From positions 1-62,762 of the forward strand of contig JAWKTM010000040.1 in NCBI GenBank assembly GCA_041399085.1: a stretch of 62,762 nt of DNA, read 5' to 3'. Positions 1 to 8,756 of this stretch are shown here, piece after piece. The position numbers were made by a program, and so were the translations under genes. Position 1 is the stretch's first letter. The number at the start of each line of letters is the position of its first letter. The stretch is from JAWKTM01 sp041399085 (GTDB lineage Bacteria > Planctomycetota > Planctomycetia > Pirellulales > Pirellulaceae). The notes under the pieces were generated by a model that was given only the letters and a program-made list of their open reading frames with translations, had not been told where the DNA came from and did no database searches.

Positions 1-301
1 CGGGTTTTCGTAGATCGGGCCGTCATAAACCGAGCGGCGACAACCAGACCGTTTCCCGCGAGGGCAATTTCTAGCACACCTCGAACGCGAATTTCAAGTT
101 CCTTCGCAAAAAAAATATCTGTCGCTTCATCGTGGCGGGGCGACAGGAATTTCAGGGCGAGCGATAGCAACGGTGACTTCGTGGCTTCTATGAGGCCTGG
201 AAGAGATGACGCATCGCCCTGTGGGAATCAGTGGCAATCGAGCGCCGAGTGGATACGGGAGAAGCGTTTACGAGGTGCCAGACCCAGTTTTAGTGGCTGT
301 C
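1..301. other. intergenic, no gene seen
   Basis: I see no convincing coding sequence, RNA or repeat here. The short open frames are low-complexity antisense frames of the neighbouring transporter gene. The stretch lies downstream of the importer operon, which runs toward the left edge. Confidence 0.5.
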
Positions 302-1813
302 TCAAAGACGCAAGCCACGTGGAACTAGCATTCGCTCGACGAGGGCGAAGAAGGCTTTTACTAGCAGGGCTAAGAGGGCGGCGGGGATGGCTCCTTCCAT
401 CATCAGTGGCACGCTGTTTTGGCGGAGGCCGGTCATGATCGGTTGGCCATATCCGCCGGCGCCGATTAGGCCGCCGAGCGCTGCGTAACCGACGTTGATG
501 ACGGCCGTGGTTTTGATTCCGGCCAGAATCAGAGGCGACGCCAAGGGGAGTTCGACCAGTCGGAGTTTGGCCCAAGGTGACAACCCTAGGGCGTCGGCGG
601 ATTCGACCAGTGTGTGAGGGACGCCGGTTAGGCCAGCCATCGTGTTGCGAATGATGGGCAACAGACTATAAAGAAACAGCGCCACAATTACTGGCCAGGG
701 TCCTATGGATCGAAGTCCCAGGGACACGAACAACACGGCCATGAATACCAACAGTGCCAGACCAGGAATCGTTTGAAGAATCTCCGCGCAGCCGACGATC
801 AGTTGACCGGCAATTCTCCGCTTGGCCGCGATGATTCCCAGCGGAATCGAGACGCCGATGGCGGCGGCCAGCGAAACGGATACGAGCCACAGATGTTCGA
901 CGGTCGAGCGAGCGAGGCGTTCCATTAAGCTCGGTTCGCGAAACGTCGCTCGGACCCCAAAATCCTGGCTCAAGAAGTCAGCGGCCACGCGGATCTCGGA
1001 TACACGATCGATTTGAGCTTGGCGATTGAGCGCGCCCATGCGACTGTCGCTGATGTTGCCAGCCAACGCTTCGAGCGCCTTGAGAAAGTCGGGGGCTTTC
1101 TCGGCAATCTCATTTCGGTACAAGAAGACGGCGTCGTAACGTGGAAAATGTTGGAGGTCGTCTTCCAAGATGACTAGATCATACATCTCCACATGCGGAT
1201 CGGTCACATACACATCCACGGCGTCGATCGCGCGATTATCGAGCGCTTGATAGGCCAAGGTATGTTGCAATCCGATTACATTTCGTTGTGGCAGTTGATA
1301 TCGGTCTCTCAGCGCGGGCCATCCATCGGCCCGATTCATGAATTCATTACTAAAGCCGAACTCTAGTTCTAGATGCTTCCTCAAATCCGAGATGGATCGG
1401 ACCCCCAACTGCTCGGCCCGCTCGCGTTTCATTCCGATCGCATAGCTGTTATTGAATCCCAACGGTTCGGTCATCGAAACGCCATGTTGGGCAAGTTCGT
1501 CGCGTAGTTGTTGATCGTCGGCCAGTTGTTTCGCGGCAAACAACTCTTGGCGCAGTGTTCCCGTGTATTCCGGGTAGACGTCGATTTCGCCCGAACGTAA
1601 CGCGTCCCAGACAACTCGCGTGCCGCCTAGCTCGCGTACATGATCGGCCGGGTACCCTTTGGATCGAGCCAATAGTGTGGCCATGTCGCCAAGTATCACG
1701 GACTCGGTAAACGATTTGGAACCAATCTTTATCGACTTGTCTCCACAACCGACGGCCGTCAGGCAAACCAGCAAGACGACCAAGCGCGATCGAACGCCGA
1801 TTCGGAAACTCAT
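302..1813 (-). CDS. Osmoprotectant ABC importer, fused substrate-binding and permease protein
   Basis: This 503-residue protein joins two parts of an OpuC/ProX-ProW type importer for glycine betaine, choline or related quaternary ammonium compounds. Residues about 1-23 form a lipoprotein-like signal ending in VGCG. Residues about 27-280 look like the extracellular binding domain (KIGSKSFTESVILGDM near the start, DVYPEYTGT, TDPHVEMYDLVILEDD). Residues about 290-503 are a multi-span inner-membrane permease domain with the usual EAA-type segment (ESADALGLSPWAKLRLVELP). The start codon overlaps the stop of the ATPase gene upstream, in an ATGA arrangement, so the two are translated together. The binding-domain-first fusion is known in this family. 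Exact substrate cannot be told from sequence. Confidence 0.9.
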   Translation of the reverse strand: MSFRIGVRSRLVVLLVCLTAVGCGDKSIKIGSKSFTESVILGDMATLLARSKGYPADHVRELGGTRVVWDALRSGEIDVYPEYTGTLRQELFAAKQLADDQQLRDELAQHGVSMTEPLGFNNSYAIGMKRERAEQLGVRSISDLRKHLELEFGFSNEFMNRADGWPALRDRYQLPQRNVIGLQHTLAYQALDNRAIDAVDVYVTDPHVEMYDLVILEDDLQHFPRYDAVFLYRNEIAEKAPDFLKALEALAGNISDSRMGALNRQAQIDRVSEIRVAADFLSQDFGVRATFREPSLMERLARSTVEHLWLVSVSLAAAIGVSIPLGIIAAKRRIAGQLIVGCAEILQTIPGLALLVFMAVLFVSLGLRSIGPWPVIVALFLYSLLPIIRNTMAGLTGVPHTLVESADALGLSPWAKLRLVELPLASPLILAGIKTTAVINVGYAALGGLIGAGGYGQPIMTGLRQNSVPLMMEGAIPAALLALLVKAFFALVERMLVPRGLRL

Positions 1814-2535
1814 GGTTGGTCCTCGTGGAATCGTCGCTGAGCGCGTATGAATCGACGAACCGTGTCGTCGGCCGGATTGTGAATCAGGTCGGACATAGGG
1901 CCTTGCTGAACTACTCGGCCGGCGTGCAGCAAAACAATCTGGTCGGCCAGGAAACCGGCCTCGTCCAAATCGTGGGTGACCATGACGACCGTTTTGTTGA
2001 GCGAACGGAAGATGTCTCGCAACTCATTTTGAAGGTCGGCTCGAATCACGGGGTCGAGCGCGCCCATTGGTTCGTCGAGCAACAGCAGCGCGGGGTCGAG
2101 AAACAGGGCTCGCATCAATGCCACGCGCTGTCGTTGTCCGCCGGAAACTTGGGTGGGAAAGCGATCGAGCGACGTCGCGGGCAAGTGGGTAATACGTACG
2201 AGTTCGTCGAGCCGCTCGGAGATCTTGGATGGGGACCAACGTAGTTGCCGGGCCATCAAGGTAACATTGTCGCGCAATGTGAGATGGGGGAATAGTCCAC
2301 CATCTTGGATCATATAACCCATACGCCGCCGAGCCGCGCGAATGTTGTCGCGCCCCAGCGGTTGGTCGTCCCACGATACACATCCAGAATCCGCGCTAAC
2401 CAACCCGACGATAATCCGCAGCAGCGTCGACTTCCCACAACCACTAGCGCCCAGCAGGGCAGTCGTTTTTCCGGCTGGGAAACTCAGCGACAACGGATGG
2501 AGCGCGGCGGTCTCGCCATAGGACTTTGCTGACAT
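1810..2535 (-). CDS. ABC transporter ATP-binding protein, OpuCA/ProV-like (5' end frameshifted)
   Basis: This is the cytoplasmic ATPase for the importer encoded next to it. Walker A is GASGCGKST, the signature is VSGGQRQRVALMRAL, and Walker B is LLLLDEPMGALDP, followed by the switch histidine in VMVTHDLDE. At 241 residues it has no C-terminal CBS pair, unlike OpuCA or ProV. The open frame starts at an ATG at 2535, but the natural start is probably the ATG at 2551. From there the reading is MLELRDVSK, a standard ABC N-terminus, but in another frame. Removing one A from the AAA run near 2530 would join it to SYGETAALHPL. So a one-base insertion, real or a sequencing error, displaces the start. 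Confidence 0.9.
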   Translation of the reverse strand: MSAKSYGETAALHPLSLSFPAGKTTALLGASGCGKSTLLRIIVGLVSADSGCVSWDDQPLGRDNIRAARRRMGYMIQDGGLFPHLTLRDNVTLMARQLRWSPSKISERLDELVRITHLPATSLDRFPTQVSGGQRQRVALMRALFLDPALLLLDEPMGALDPVIRADLQNELRDIFRSLNKTVVMVTHDLDEAGFLADQIVLLHAGRVVQQGPMSDLIHNPADDTVRRFIRAQRRFHEDQP

Positions 2536-2624
2536 CTCGCAGTTCCAGCATGAGTCAGCCGCAAGTGGTTCGTGGCACCCGAACTAGGGGAAGTCGCCGA
2601 TCGGCTGCTGGCACTGTTGGCAGC

Positions 2625-4564
2625 TTAGTCCTCGGTGCGTAGCTTGGCCAACACGGTGTAGTCTTCCAGCGTGGTGGTGTCGCCAACTTGCCTTTTGCCC
2701 TCGGCAATATCGCGGAGCAGGTTGCCGCATGATCTTGCTGCGTGCTTTGGGCAGAGCGCGGTGAAACGCACATCGTCGGGGACCGCCAGCCGCGCCAATC
2801 TCCTTCCGAACGTGCTTTTTCAGTTCGTCGCGGGCTGCATCGTCTGGCTCGCCGCTTTCACGGTCACGAACACGGCAATCGCCTGACCCTTGAGATCATC
2901 CTTGCGTCCCACGGCCGCGGCTTCGGCCACGCGCGGGTGGCTGACCAGCGCTTTCCCACCTCGATCGTGTTGAGCCGATGGCCCGACACGCCAATCACAT
3001 CGATGCGGCCCATGATCCAGAAGTAACCGTCATCATCCTGGCGGGCGTTGTCGCCAGCCAATAACATCCCGGCACCCTGTTCCAGTACTGATCGCGATAC
3101 CGGGCTTCGTCGCCCCAAATGCCGTGTAGCATTCCGGCCAAGGATGAGACATGGTGAGTATGCCTCCATGATTGGGTTCGACCTCTCGCCCCGTTTCGTC
3201 CACGATCTTGGGCAAGATTCCTGGCAACGGCTTATGCAACTGCCGGGCCGAGTGGAATGTATGCCGGGAAGCGGAGACATCATGATGCCGCCTGTTTCCG
3301 TCTGCCACTGGCGTCGACGATCGGACAACGTTCGCCGCCGATCTTCCGGTGATACCACATCCAAGCTTCGGGGCTAACCTTCGCCGACGTTCCCAACAAT
3401 CGCAGGCTGGAAAGGTCGTGTTTCTCGACATAGCGTCGCCCCATTTGATAAAGGCAATGAATCGCCGCCGCGGTGTAAAGAATGGTGACTCGGTACTGCT
3501 CCGACAATCTCCCAGAAGCGATCCTCGGCTGGCCAGTTCGGAGCGCCTTCATACATCATCACCGCAGCGCGTCGGCGGACAGCGGTCCATAGACCACACA
3601 GCTATGGCCCGTGATCCATCCACAATCGGCGGTACACCAGAACACATCTTCTTCACGGGATGGTCGAAGACCCATTCGAAAGTCTTTGGCATAAAGATTA
3701 TATCCGGCGGTTAGAAGGAGACGAATTTTTGGGTTTTCCGGTCAGAGCCACTGGTATACAAGATGAACAACGAGTTTTCGCTGTCCAAGGGCGTGGCGGG
3801 GCAATCGCTCGAGGCACGCCATTAAATCGTGCCACCAAGAACGCGTCCTTCTTGCATGTTCACGGCGTTGCCGGTGCGTTTCAGCACCACGCACTTCTCG
3901 ACGGTCGGAGACTTGGTCAAGGCTTCGTCCACGGTGTTCTTAGTTGATGCACCTGCCGCGCTTCAAGCAGAAGTGCCGTCGGCGGTCAATTGCAGTTTGC
4001 CGCGAGCATCGTTGTTTCGTTCGGGCGATCGCTTCGGCGGAGAAACCGGCGAAGACGACCGAGAACTGCCGGTCCGAGCATTACGCGAGCATGGCGATTG
4101 CAAGCTCGGGTGTTACCGCATGATCGACACGACGTCGCCCGTTTGAAATGCCGAGTTGCTTCCAGCACGTTGGCGAATTTGCAGACTTCGTGGTGTAGTT
4201 GTTGATATGTCAGCGTGCGTTGATCGCCCGGTTCGCCTTCCCCAGATCAAGGCGGCTTTGCCTTGACGGGCGCCGGATGCGCGTCCAAACAGTTATAAGC
4301 AGCGTTCGTCTGTCCGCGAAGGACGAACCACTGGGCGAACGGTTCGTTCCACTCGAAGGCAATCTTAAACGGCTTGAACCAGTGCAACTCTTCTTGGGCC
4401 AGCTTGCTCCAAAACGCGGCCGGATCGGATTTCGCTTCGTCGTACAGTTGCTGGTAGGCTTCCATCGAACCGATGCGCGCTCGGGAAGCGAACTCGTCGC
4501 TCGGGGGAAACAACCGTGTTTCCGTCATGACCGTATCGATTTGTCCACCTGCGCTTTGCGACAT
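2625..4564 (-). pseudogene. acs: Acetyl-CoA synthetase, multiply frameshifted
   Basis: Pieces of an AMP-forming acetyl-CoA synthetase can be followed over about 1.94 kb, close to the length of an intact gene, but in alternating frames. The N-terminus at 4564 gives the family opening (TRLFPPSDEF, MEAYQQLYDEA, FWSKLAQEELHWFKPF, YNCLDAH). The frame breaks near 4270, and GKAALIW then EGEPGDQRTLTYQQLHHEV appear in shifted frames. Further fragments include ERNNDARGKLQLTADG. The C-terminus is GDTTTLEDYTVLAKLRTED, ending at a TAA at 2625. No long frame survives, so no working enzyme would be made from this sequence. Overall length is kept, so damage is mostly small indels rather than large deletions. 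It lies divergent from the TPR gene. Confidence 0.85.
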
Positions 4565-4771
4565 TGTTCGATCTCCGCCTGGAAAGGGCCTGAAAAAACG
4601 AAGCCGGATTTTAGCGCGGTATTCGGGCAGTGTCAACGAAAGCGGCCGCGTCAATCGTCCGCTCGTTGCCGCGTGCGAATCGTGGTAGCATGCGCTTCCG
4701 ACGCGCGACGAAATGCGTGTTTCGCGTCCGCGACAAGCACATAATAGGAAGCATGGAATAGCGGGTCACGC

Positions 4772-7288
4772 ATGGCCAAGAATAAGAAACGGCAGGGCGG
4801 GAAAGCCGCCGGTTCCAATTCCGCCAGCATTGTTTTGCGGGAACTGGAAAAGGGAAACGCGAAGGACGCATTGAAGCAAGCCAAGCTGTTGGTTCGCGGC
4901 GCGCCGTTGCCCGATCATCGCGTGTTGCTTGAACGAGCTTATTTGGGACGCATCCAACAGTTGGTGGATCGGCGGCAGTTGCCCGAAGGCCGAGCGATCT
5001 TGCGCGAGCTGTTGAGCTTGAATCCGACGCACCCAGATGTTTTGGCGGGACTGCCTCGGCTGAAGATTGTGTTGGGTGAAACGGTGGACGAGTCCACATT
5101 GTTTCAGCAGAATCCGGCGATGTTGACGGAGATATGCGATCAAGCCGTGCTGGATTCCCAATTGGTTGCGCCGACGATTCAAGGTTTGGATCGGCAAGTC
5201 GAAAGCGTTCGCGGCGCGTTGGTGGATGTCGAGCAGCAGCGGTGGGACGAGGCGATCGCGAAGCTGAAGGAGATCCCGCGCCAGTCGCCGCTGAGCGATT
5301 GGCGGATGTTCGTGCGCGGCTTGATCGCGTTTTACCAACGGGACGAACAGCGTCAGAACGACAATTGGCAACGACTGGATTCCGAGCGGTCGGCGTTTCA
5401 AATCGCGCAGACGTTGTTGGCCGCGTCGGACCAACCGCATCAGCCCAGCAGCGCGGTGAGTTCGTCGCTGAAGCGGCTGATGTACGCGACCCCTGGCAAC
5501 CAGAGCGTTGTCGAGCTGCGGAGATTGGTGGATATCTGGGAGAGCGATGAGAGGCAGAAGTTTCCGCACGCGTTGCGTTCGTTCATCGAAAAATACAAGA
5601 CATCGCAACCCGAGCTGGTGGAGGCCCTGACGGACTTCGCCTGGCGCGAGTACGTCGAGATGGGGAACGAGTTCGTATTGAGAATCGTGTCACGGTCCGT
5701 CCAGGGCCCGTCGCATGACCCTCATTGGCGGCGCGCCTTGGTTTTGCTACGGGAGAGCGTTGGCGAGGATCCTCGCGAGTTGTGGAACAGCGTTTTCGAG
5801 GAAGTTCCGCGGTTAGCCTGTTTCACGGAAGACGAGCGAAGCATCGCGACGGCGTTGATCCACGTCCACATCGCTCGTCAATGTCGAGAGCAGTTGCGGA
5901 TACTTCGAAGCGACGAACGCTTCGACAGCCTTGTCGACGGCGTCATTCGAGATGGCATTCGACACTTCCAAGATGCGGCCAAATTCTGGCCGAGCCTGAA
6001 ATCGGCCTATGCGGAATTGGTCGATTTGTATCAAGAGTTGGAGCGGTCGGACGAGGCGATGGAGACTTTGGAAAAGGCCGTTCGACAGTTTCCCGACGAC
6101 TTCGATCTGCGTGTGCGAATCGCCTCGGTGGCGCTGGGGGCGGATAAGCTGGACGAGGCCGAGCCCCATTTGGCCGCCGCCAGCCGGCTTAAACCGCGCG
6201 ATCCGATATTGGCGACACTCAAGATTAATCGGTGCTTAAGCTTGATCGGGCACTTGACTCGCAAGCGTCAGTTCGAGGCGGCGCGCGAACAAGTCGCCGA
6301 GTACCGCGAACTGACGAGCCGCAACGAAGACGTGCCATCGTTCTATTGTGACTTGATTGCGGCGGCCGTGGAGTACAAGGCCAAGCGGGAATCCGCGGCG
6401 GAAGAGTTCGTGCGGCGCGCCGAGGCGACATTGGTGGATCCCACGCCGGCTTGGGCGTACCTGACCAGTTTGGCGGTTCGCTATCGGCTGCCGAAGGGCG
6501 TCAAGGATTTGTATGTCGATCGCATGCAGGCGGGTCTGAATGGGAAACCGCGTAGTGAGACGGTGGGCGAGTTGGCTCGGCTATTGCGGCGCATGCAACT
6601 TGCCGACGTGCAGTACACCGGGCGATATACATTGGAACGATTAACGTTGGCGTATGCCGAACGCATGGACCAGGCTAAGTTTCATGAAGGCGATTTGTTG
6701 GATCTGATGCACTGGCTGTACTCGGCTCCGCGCTGGCGACACGCATTGGAGCGGTTTGCCCATGGCGCCGTCAAACGTTTTCCCGATCACCGTTGGTTTC
6801 AGTATTTTGCGGGCGGATGCGAAATCGAGCGGGGCGGAAGGGCCCGCGACGTGCAATTCGCGAGATGGTGTTTGACGCGGGCTTACGACCAGTTTGCCAA
6901 GGCGGAGACACCCGAGGAACAAGCCGTCTATTACAAGATCGAAAAGATGTTGGAGGCGCTTGATTTCGACGAGCGGCGTTCGCTATTCGGACCAATAGAT
7001 GTCGACGATGACGACATGGATGATTGGTACGACGACGACGAGGATGACATGGATGACGAGGAGATGGGCGAAAACGAAGCGGCGGGCGCCGGATCGGGAG
7101 CGGATCCGCGGCGTTTCGCCACGATGATGAAATGGATAGGCGATCTGCCTGACGAAAGTATCGAGGCCCTTCTGGGAGAGGCGATACCGCCGAGCGACCT
7201 CGCGAGCATCAAACGATTTATTGAAGCGCAAGGTTTGACGCTTGGCCAATATATCGCGCAAGGCTTGTCCGGTGAGGCGCCCCAGTGA
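4772..7288 (+). CDS. Large TPR-repeat protein with acidic C-terminal stretch
   Basis: This 838-residue protein is almost entirely helical, soluble and without a signal peptide. It opens with a basic, lysine-rich tail (MAKNKKRQGGKAAG). Helical-hairpin repeats run through the middle, with the clearest TPR units at about residues 395-490 (LVDLYQELERSDEAMETLEK, then FPDDFDLRVRIA). Residues about 743-770 form a dense aspartate/glutamate run, followed by a small helical tail. It is the first gene of a same-strand cluster with a J-like protein, a GrpE-like factor, Hsp70 and a zinc-ribbon protein, so it may be a client adaptor or scaffold for that chaperone. That role is inference from position. The function is unknown. 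Confidence 0.85.
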   Translation: MAKNKKRQGGKAAGSNSASIVLRELEKGNAKDALKQAKLLVRGAPLPDHRVLLERAYLGRIQQLVDRRQLPEGRAILRELLSLNPTHPDVLAGLPRLKIVLGETVDESTLFQQNPAMLTEICDQAVLDSQLVAPTIQGLDRQVESVRGALVDVEQQRWDEAIAKLKEIPRQSPLSDWRMFVRGLIAFYQRDEQRQNDNWQRLDSERSAFQIAQTLLAASDQPHQPSSAVSSSLKRLMYATPGNQSVVELRRLVDIWESDERQKFPHALRSFIEKYKTSQPELVEALTDFAWREYVEMGNEFVLRIVSRSVQGPSHDPHWRRALVLLRESVGEDPRELWNSVFEEVPRLACFTEDERSIATALIHVHIARQCREQLRILRSDERFDSLVDGVIRDGIRHFQDAAKFWPSLKSAYAELVDLYQELERSDEAMETLEKAVRQFPDDFDLRVRIASVALGADKLDEAEPHLAAASRLKPRDPILATLKINRCLSLIGHLTRKRQFEAAREQVAEYRELTSRNEDVPSFYCDLIAAAVEYKAKRESAAEEFVRRAEATLVDPTPAWAYLTSLAVRYRLPKGVKDLYVDRMQAGLNGKPRSETVGELARLLRRMQLADVQYTGRYTLERLTLAYAERMDQAKFHEGDLLDLMHWLYSAPRWRHALERFAHGAVKRFPDHRWFQYFAGGCEIERGGRARDVQFARWCLTRAYDQFAKAETPEEQAVYYKIEKMLEALDFDERRSLFGPIDVDDDDMDDWYDDDEDDMDDEEMGENEAAGAGSGADPRRFATMMKWIGDLPDESIEALLGEAIPPSDLASIKRFIEAQGLTLGQYIAQGLSGEAPQ

Positions 7289-7401
7289 CGATCGGCTAGT
7301 TTCCGCTATGTCGTCCGCCGCGTCGTCCGCTGGCGGATGGTAATTTAATTCGCTCGGCCTCGAACCAACTTTGCCTCATAAAACGTCCCGAGGTTTAGAC
7401 A

Positions 7402-7692
7402 ATGAAAGCTCCGCATGAAGTGTTGGATTTGCCGGCCAATGCCGACAGCGACCAAGTGCGCCAGCGCTATTTGGAATTGGTGAAAGTGAACTCGCCGGAA
7501 CGGGCTCCCGAACGATTCGCCGAGATCCGAGCCGCGTATGAGGCGATGCGCGATCCGGTGGCGCGCGTCGAGCGTTTGCTCTTCGACACGGTCAATCGCG
7601 CGACGTTGCGGGACATTTCGGAGCGGTTGCGAACCGACGTGCGAGATCGACCGGTCGCGACGGAGATGTTGCTTTCCTTTGGCCGGAAGTAG
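7402..7692 (+). CDS. Short J-domain-like protein lacking the HPD motif
   Basis: This 96-residue protein matches the shape of a J domain: an opening HEVLDLPANAD like YEVLGV, a helix QVRQRYLELVKV, a loop, then a helix FAEIRAAYEAMRDP. At the loop, where DnaJ has His-Pro-Asp, this protein reads Ser-Pro-Glu (residues 31-33 in VNSPERAPE). HPD is what stimulates Hsp70 ATPase in normal J proteins, so this one probably binds or regulates without that activity, as J-like proteins do. No zinc finger or client-binding domain follows. A GAGG element lies about ten bases before the ATG. The next gene starts three bases after its stop, so the two are translationally coupled. Confidence 0.75.
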   Translation: MKAPHEVLDLPANADSDQVRQRYLELVKVNSPERAPERFAEIRAAYEAMRDPVARVERLLFDTVNRATLRDISERLRTDVRDRPVATEMLLSFGRK

Positions 7693-7695
7693 CCG

Positions 7696-8685
7696 ATGCG
7701 AACGTGGTGGGAAAACGAAGAGATTATGCGGCAGTTTCGCGAGTGGCTGACCGAGACGCGTCGCGAGGTGGAACCCTTTATGCCCGAGCGTTCGGCGCGG
7801 GACCGAGAGCCATCGAGTCAGGATGATGTCGCGAGCCGTTTGTCGGATGCGCCCGTTGATGATGGCCAAGACGGCGATGATGACGCTGTTGAAACCGTTG
7901 ACGCTGATGATGTGCGGGACGAAAAAGAAGGCCAACGGGTTGGGGTTTTCGGAGCGAGTGAAGAGTACTCCGAGTTTCGGGAAGCGGCGGATGTCGGCGA
8001 CGAACCGCTCGATCCATTGCCCACGGTCGGGCTGCTGTCGTTGGTCGAGGCGTTCACGGCGCTGCGTCACGAGTTGAAGCTTCAGACGAAGGGAGCTCGT
8101 GGTTTGGAGTCGCAAGTCGAAGCCGCGCTGGGCGGATTGGACTCGGCCCGCAGGCAACTTGAATCGGTGCGTTCCCGCGAAGACGAAGTGATACGACGAG
8201 CCACTCGTTCGTTCGCCGAATCGCTGGCGGAAATCGACGAAGCCGTGTTGCGCGGCTTTCAAGCAATCGAAGCTTGGCGACGACAAGCGAGAACGCCTCG
8301 TTCCGAAGATTGGATCGTCGAACTTCGACAGCAGTTCCAGTCGCAGAGCGCTTGGCAGCGCTGGCGAAGCGGTCGTTGGCAGAAGCAAGTGGAACGGCAT
8401 TACGCGTCGCTGCGAACCGAGACCGACGACGAGTCGCGGGGTTTGCAAACCATCGCCGAAGGGTACCAACTGTTGATTCAGCGTCTGCAACGCGTGCTGG
8501 GCCAACACGGCGTTACGCGCATCGAATGCTTGGGCAAGAAGGTGGATCCCACGCGAATGACCGTCGTCGAGACGAGTCGCGGTGGCGACCAACCGGCCGA
8601 GACGGTAATTGCCGAAGTCCGACCTGGATACGAATGGCGAGGCGAGGTGATCCGGTTCGCGGAAGTTCGGGCGGCCGCTTCCTAG
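7696..8685 (+). CDS. grpE: GrpE-like nucleotide exchange factor with long acidic N-terminus
   Basis: GrpE releases ADP from Hsp70. This protein is 329 residues, longer than usual GrpE (about 190). Residues about 1-110 are acidic and probably disordered. Residues about 115-215 form the long helices (VEAFTALRHELKLQTKGA, ESQVEAALGGLDSAR, SLAEIDEAVLRGF). The last 85 residues fit the GrpE beta domain (LLIQRLQRVLGQHGVTRIE, VDPTRMTVVET, ETVIAEVRPGYEWRGEVIR). The helical part is diverged. It sits between the J-like gene and Hsp70, exactly where an exchange factor for that Hsp70 would be expected. It is likely a paralogue dedicated to this Hsp70 and not the housekeeping GrpE, but this is inference. 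Confidence 0.75.
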   Translation: MRTWWENEEIMRQFREWLTETRREVEPFMPERSARDREPSSQDDVASRLSDAPVDDGQDGDDDAVETVDADDVRDEKEGQRVGVFGASEEYSEFREAADVGDEPLDPLPTVGLLSLVEAFTALRHELKLQTKGARGLESQVEAALGGLDSARRQLESVRSREDEVIRRATRSFAESLAEIDEAVLRGFQAIEAWRRQARTPRSEDWIVELRQQFQSQSAWQRWRSGRWQKQVERHYASLRTETDDESRGLQTIAEGYQLLIQRLQRVLGQHGVTRIECLGKKVDPTRMTVVETSRGGDQPAETVIAEVRPGYEWRGEVIRFAEVRAAAS

Positions 8686-8756
8686 ACCTTCACGAGAAAA
8701 TCAACCAGTCGCGGGTATCGCGAAATCCATGAACGTCACGGAAAGGAACTCTCAGG

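Noticed and set aside
7345..8592. 415-codon open frame on the minus strand
   Set aside because: It is antisense to the J-like and GrpE-like genes, whose products match families, while this frame has no recognisable domain.
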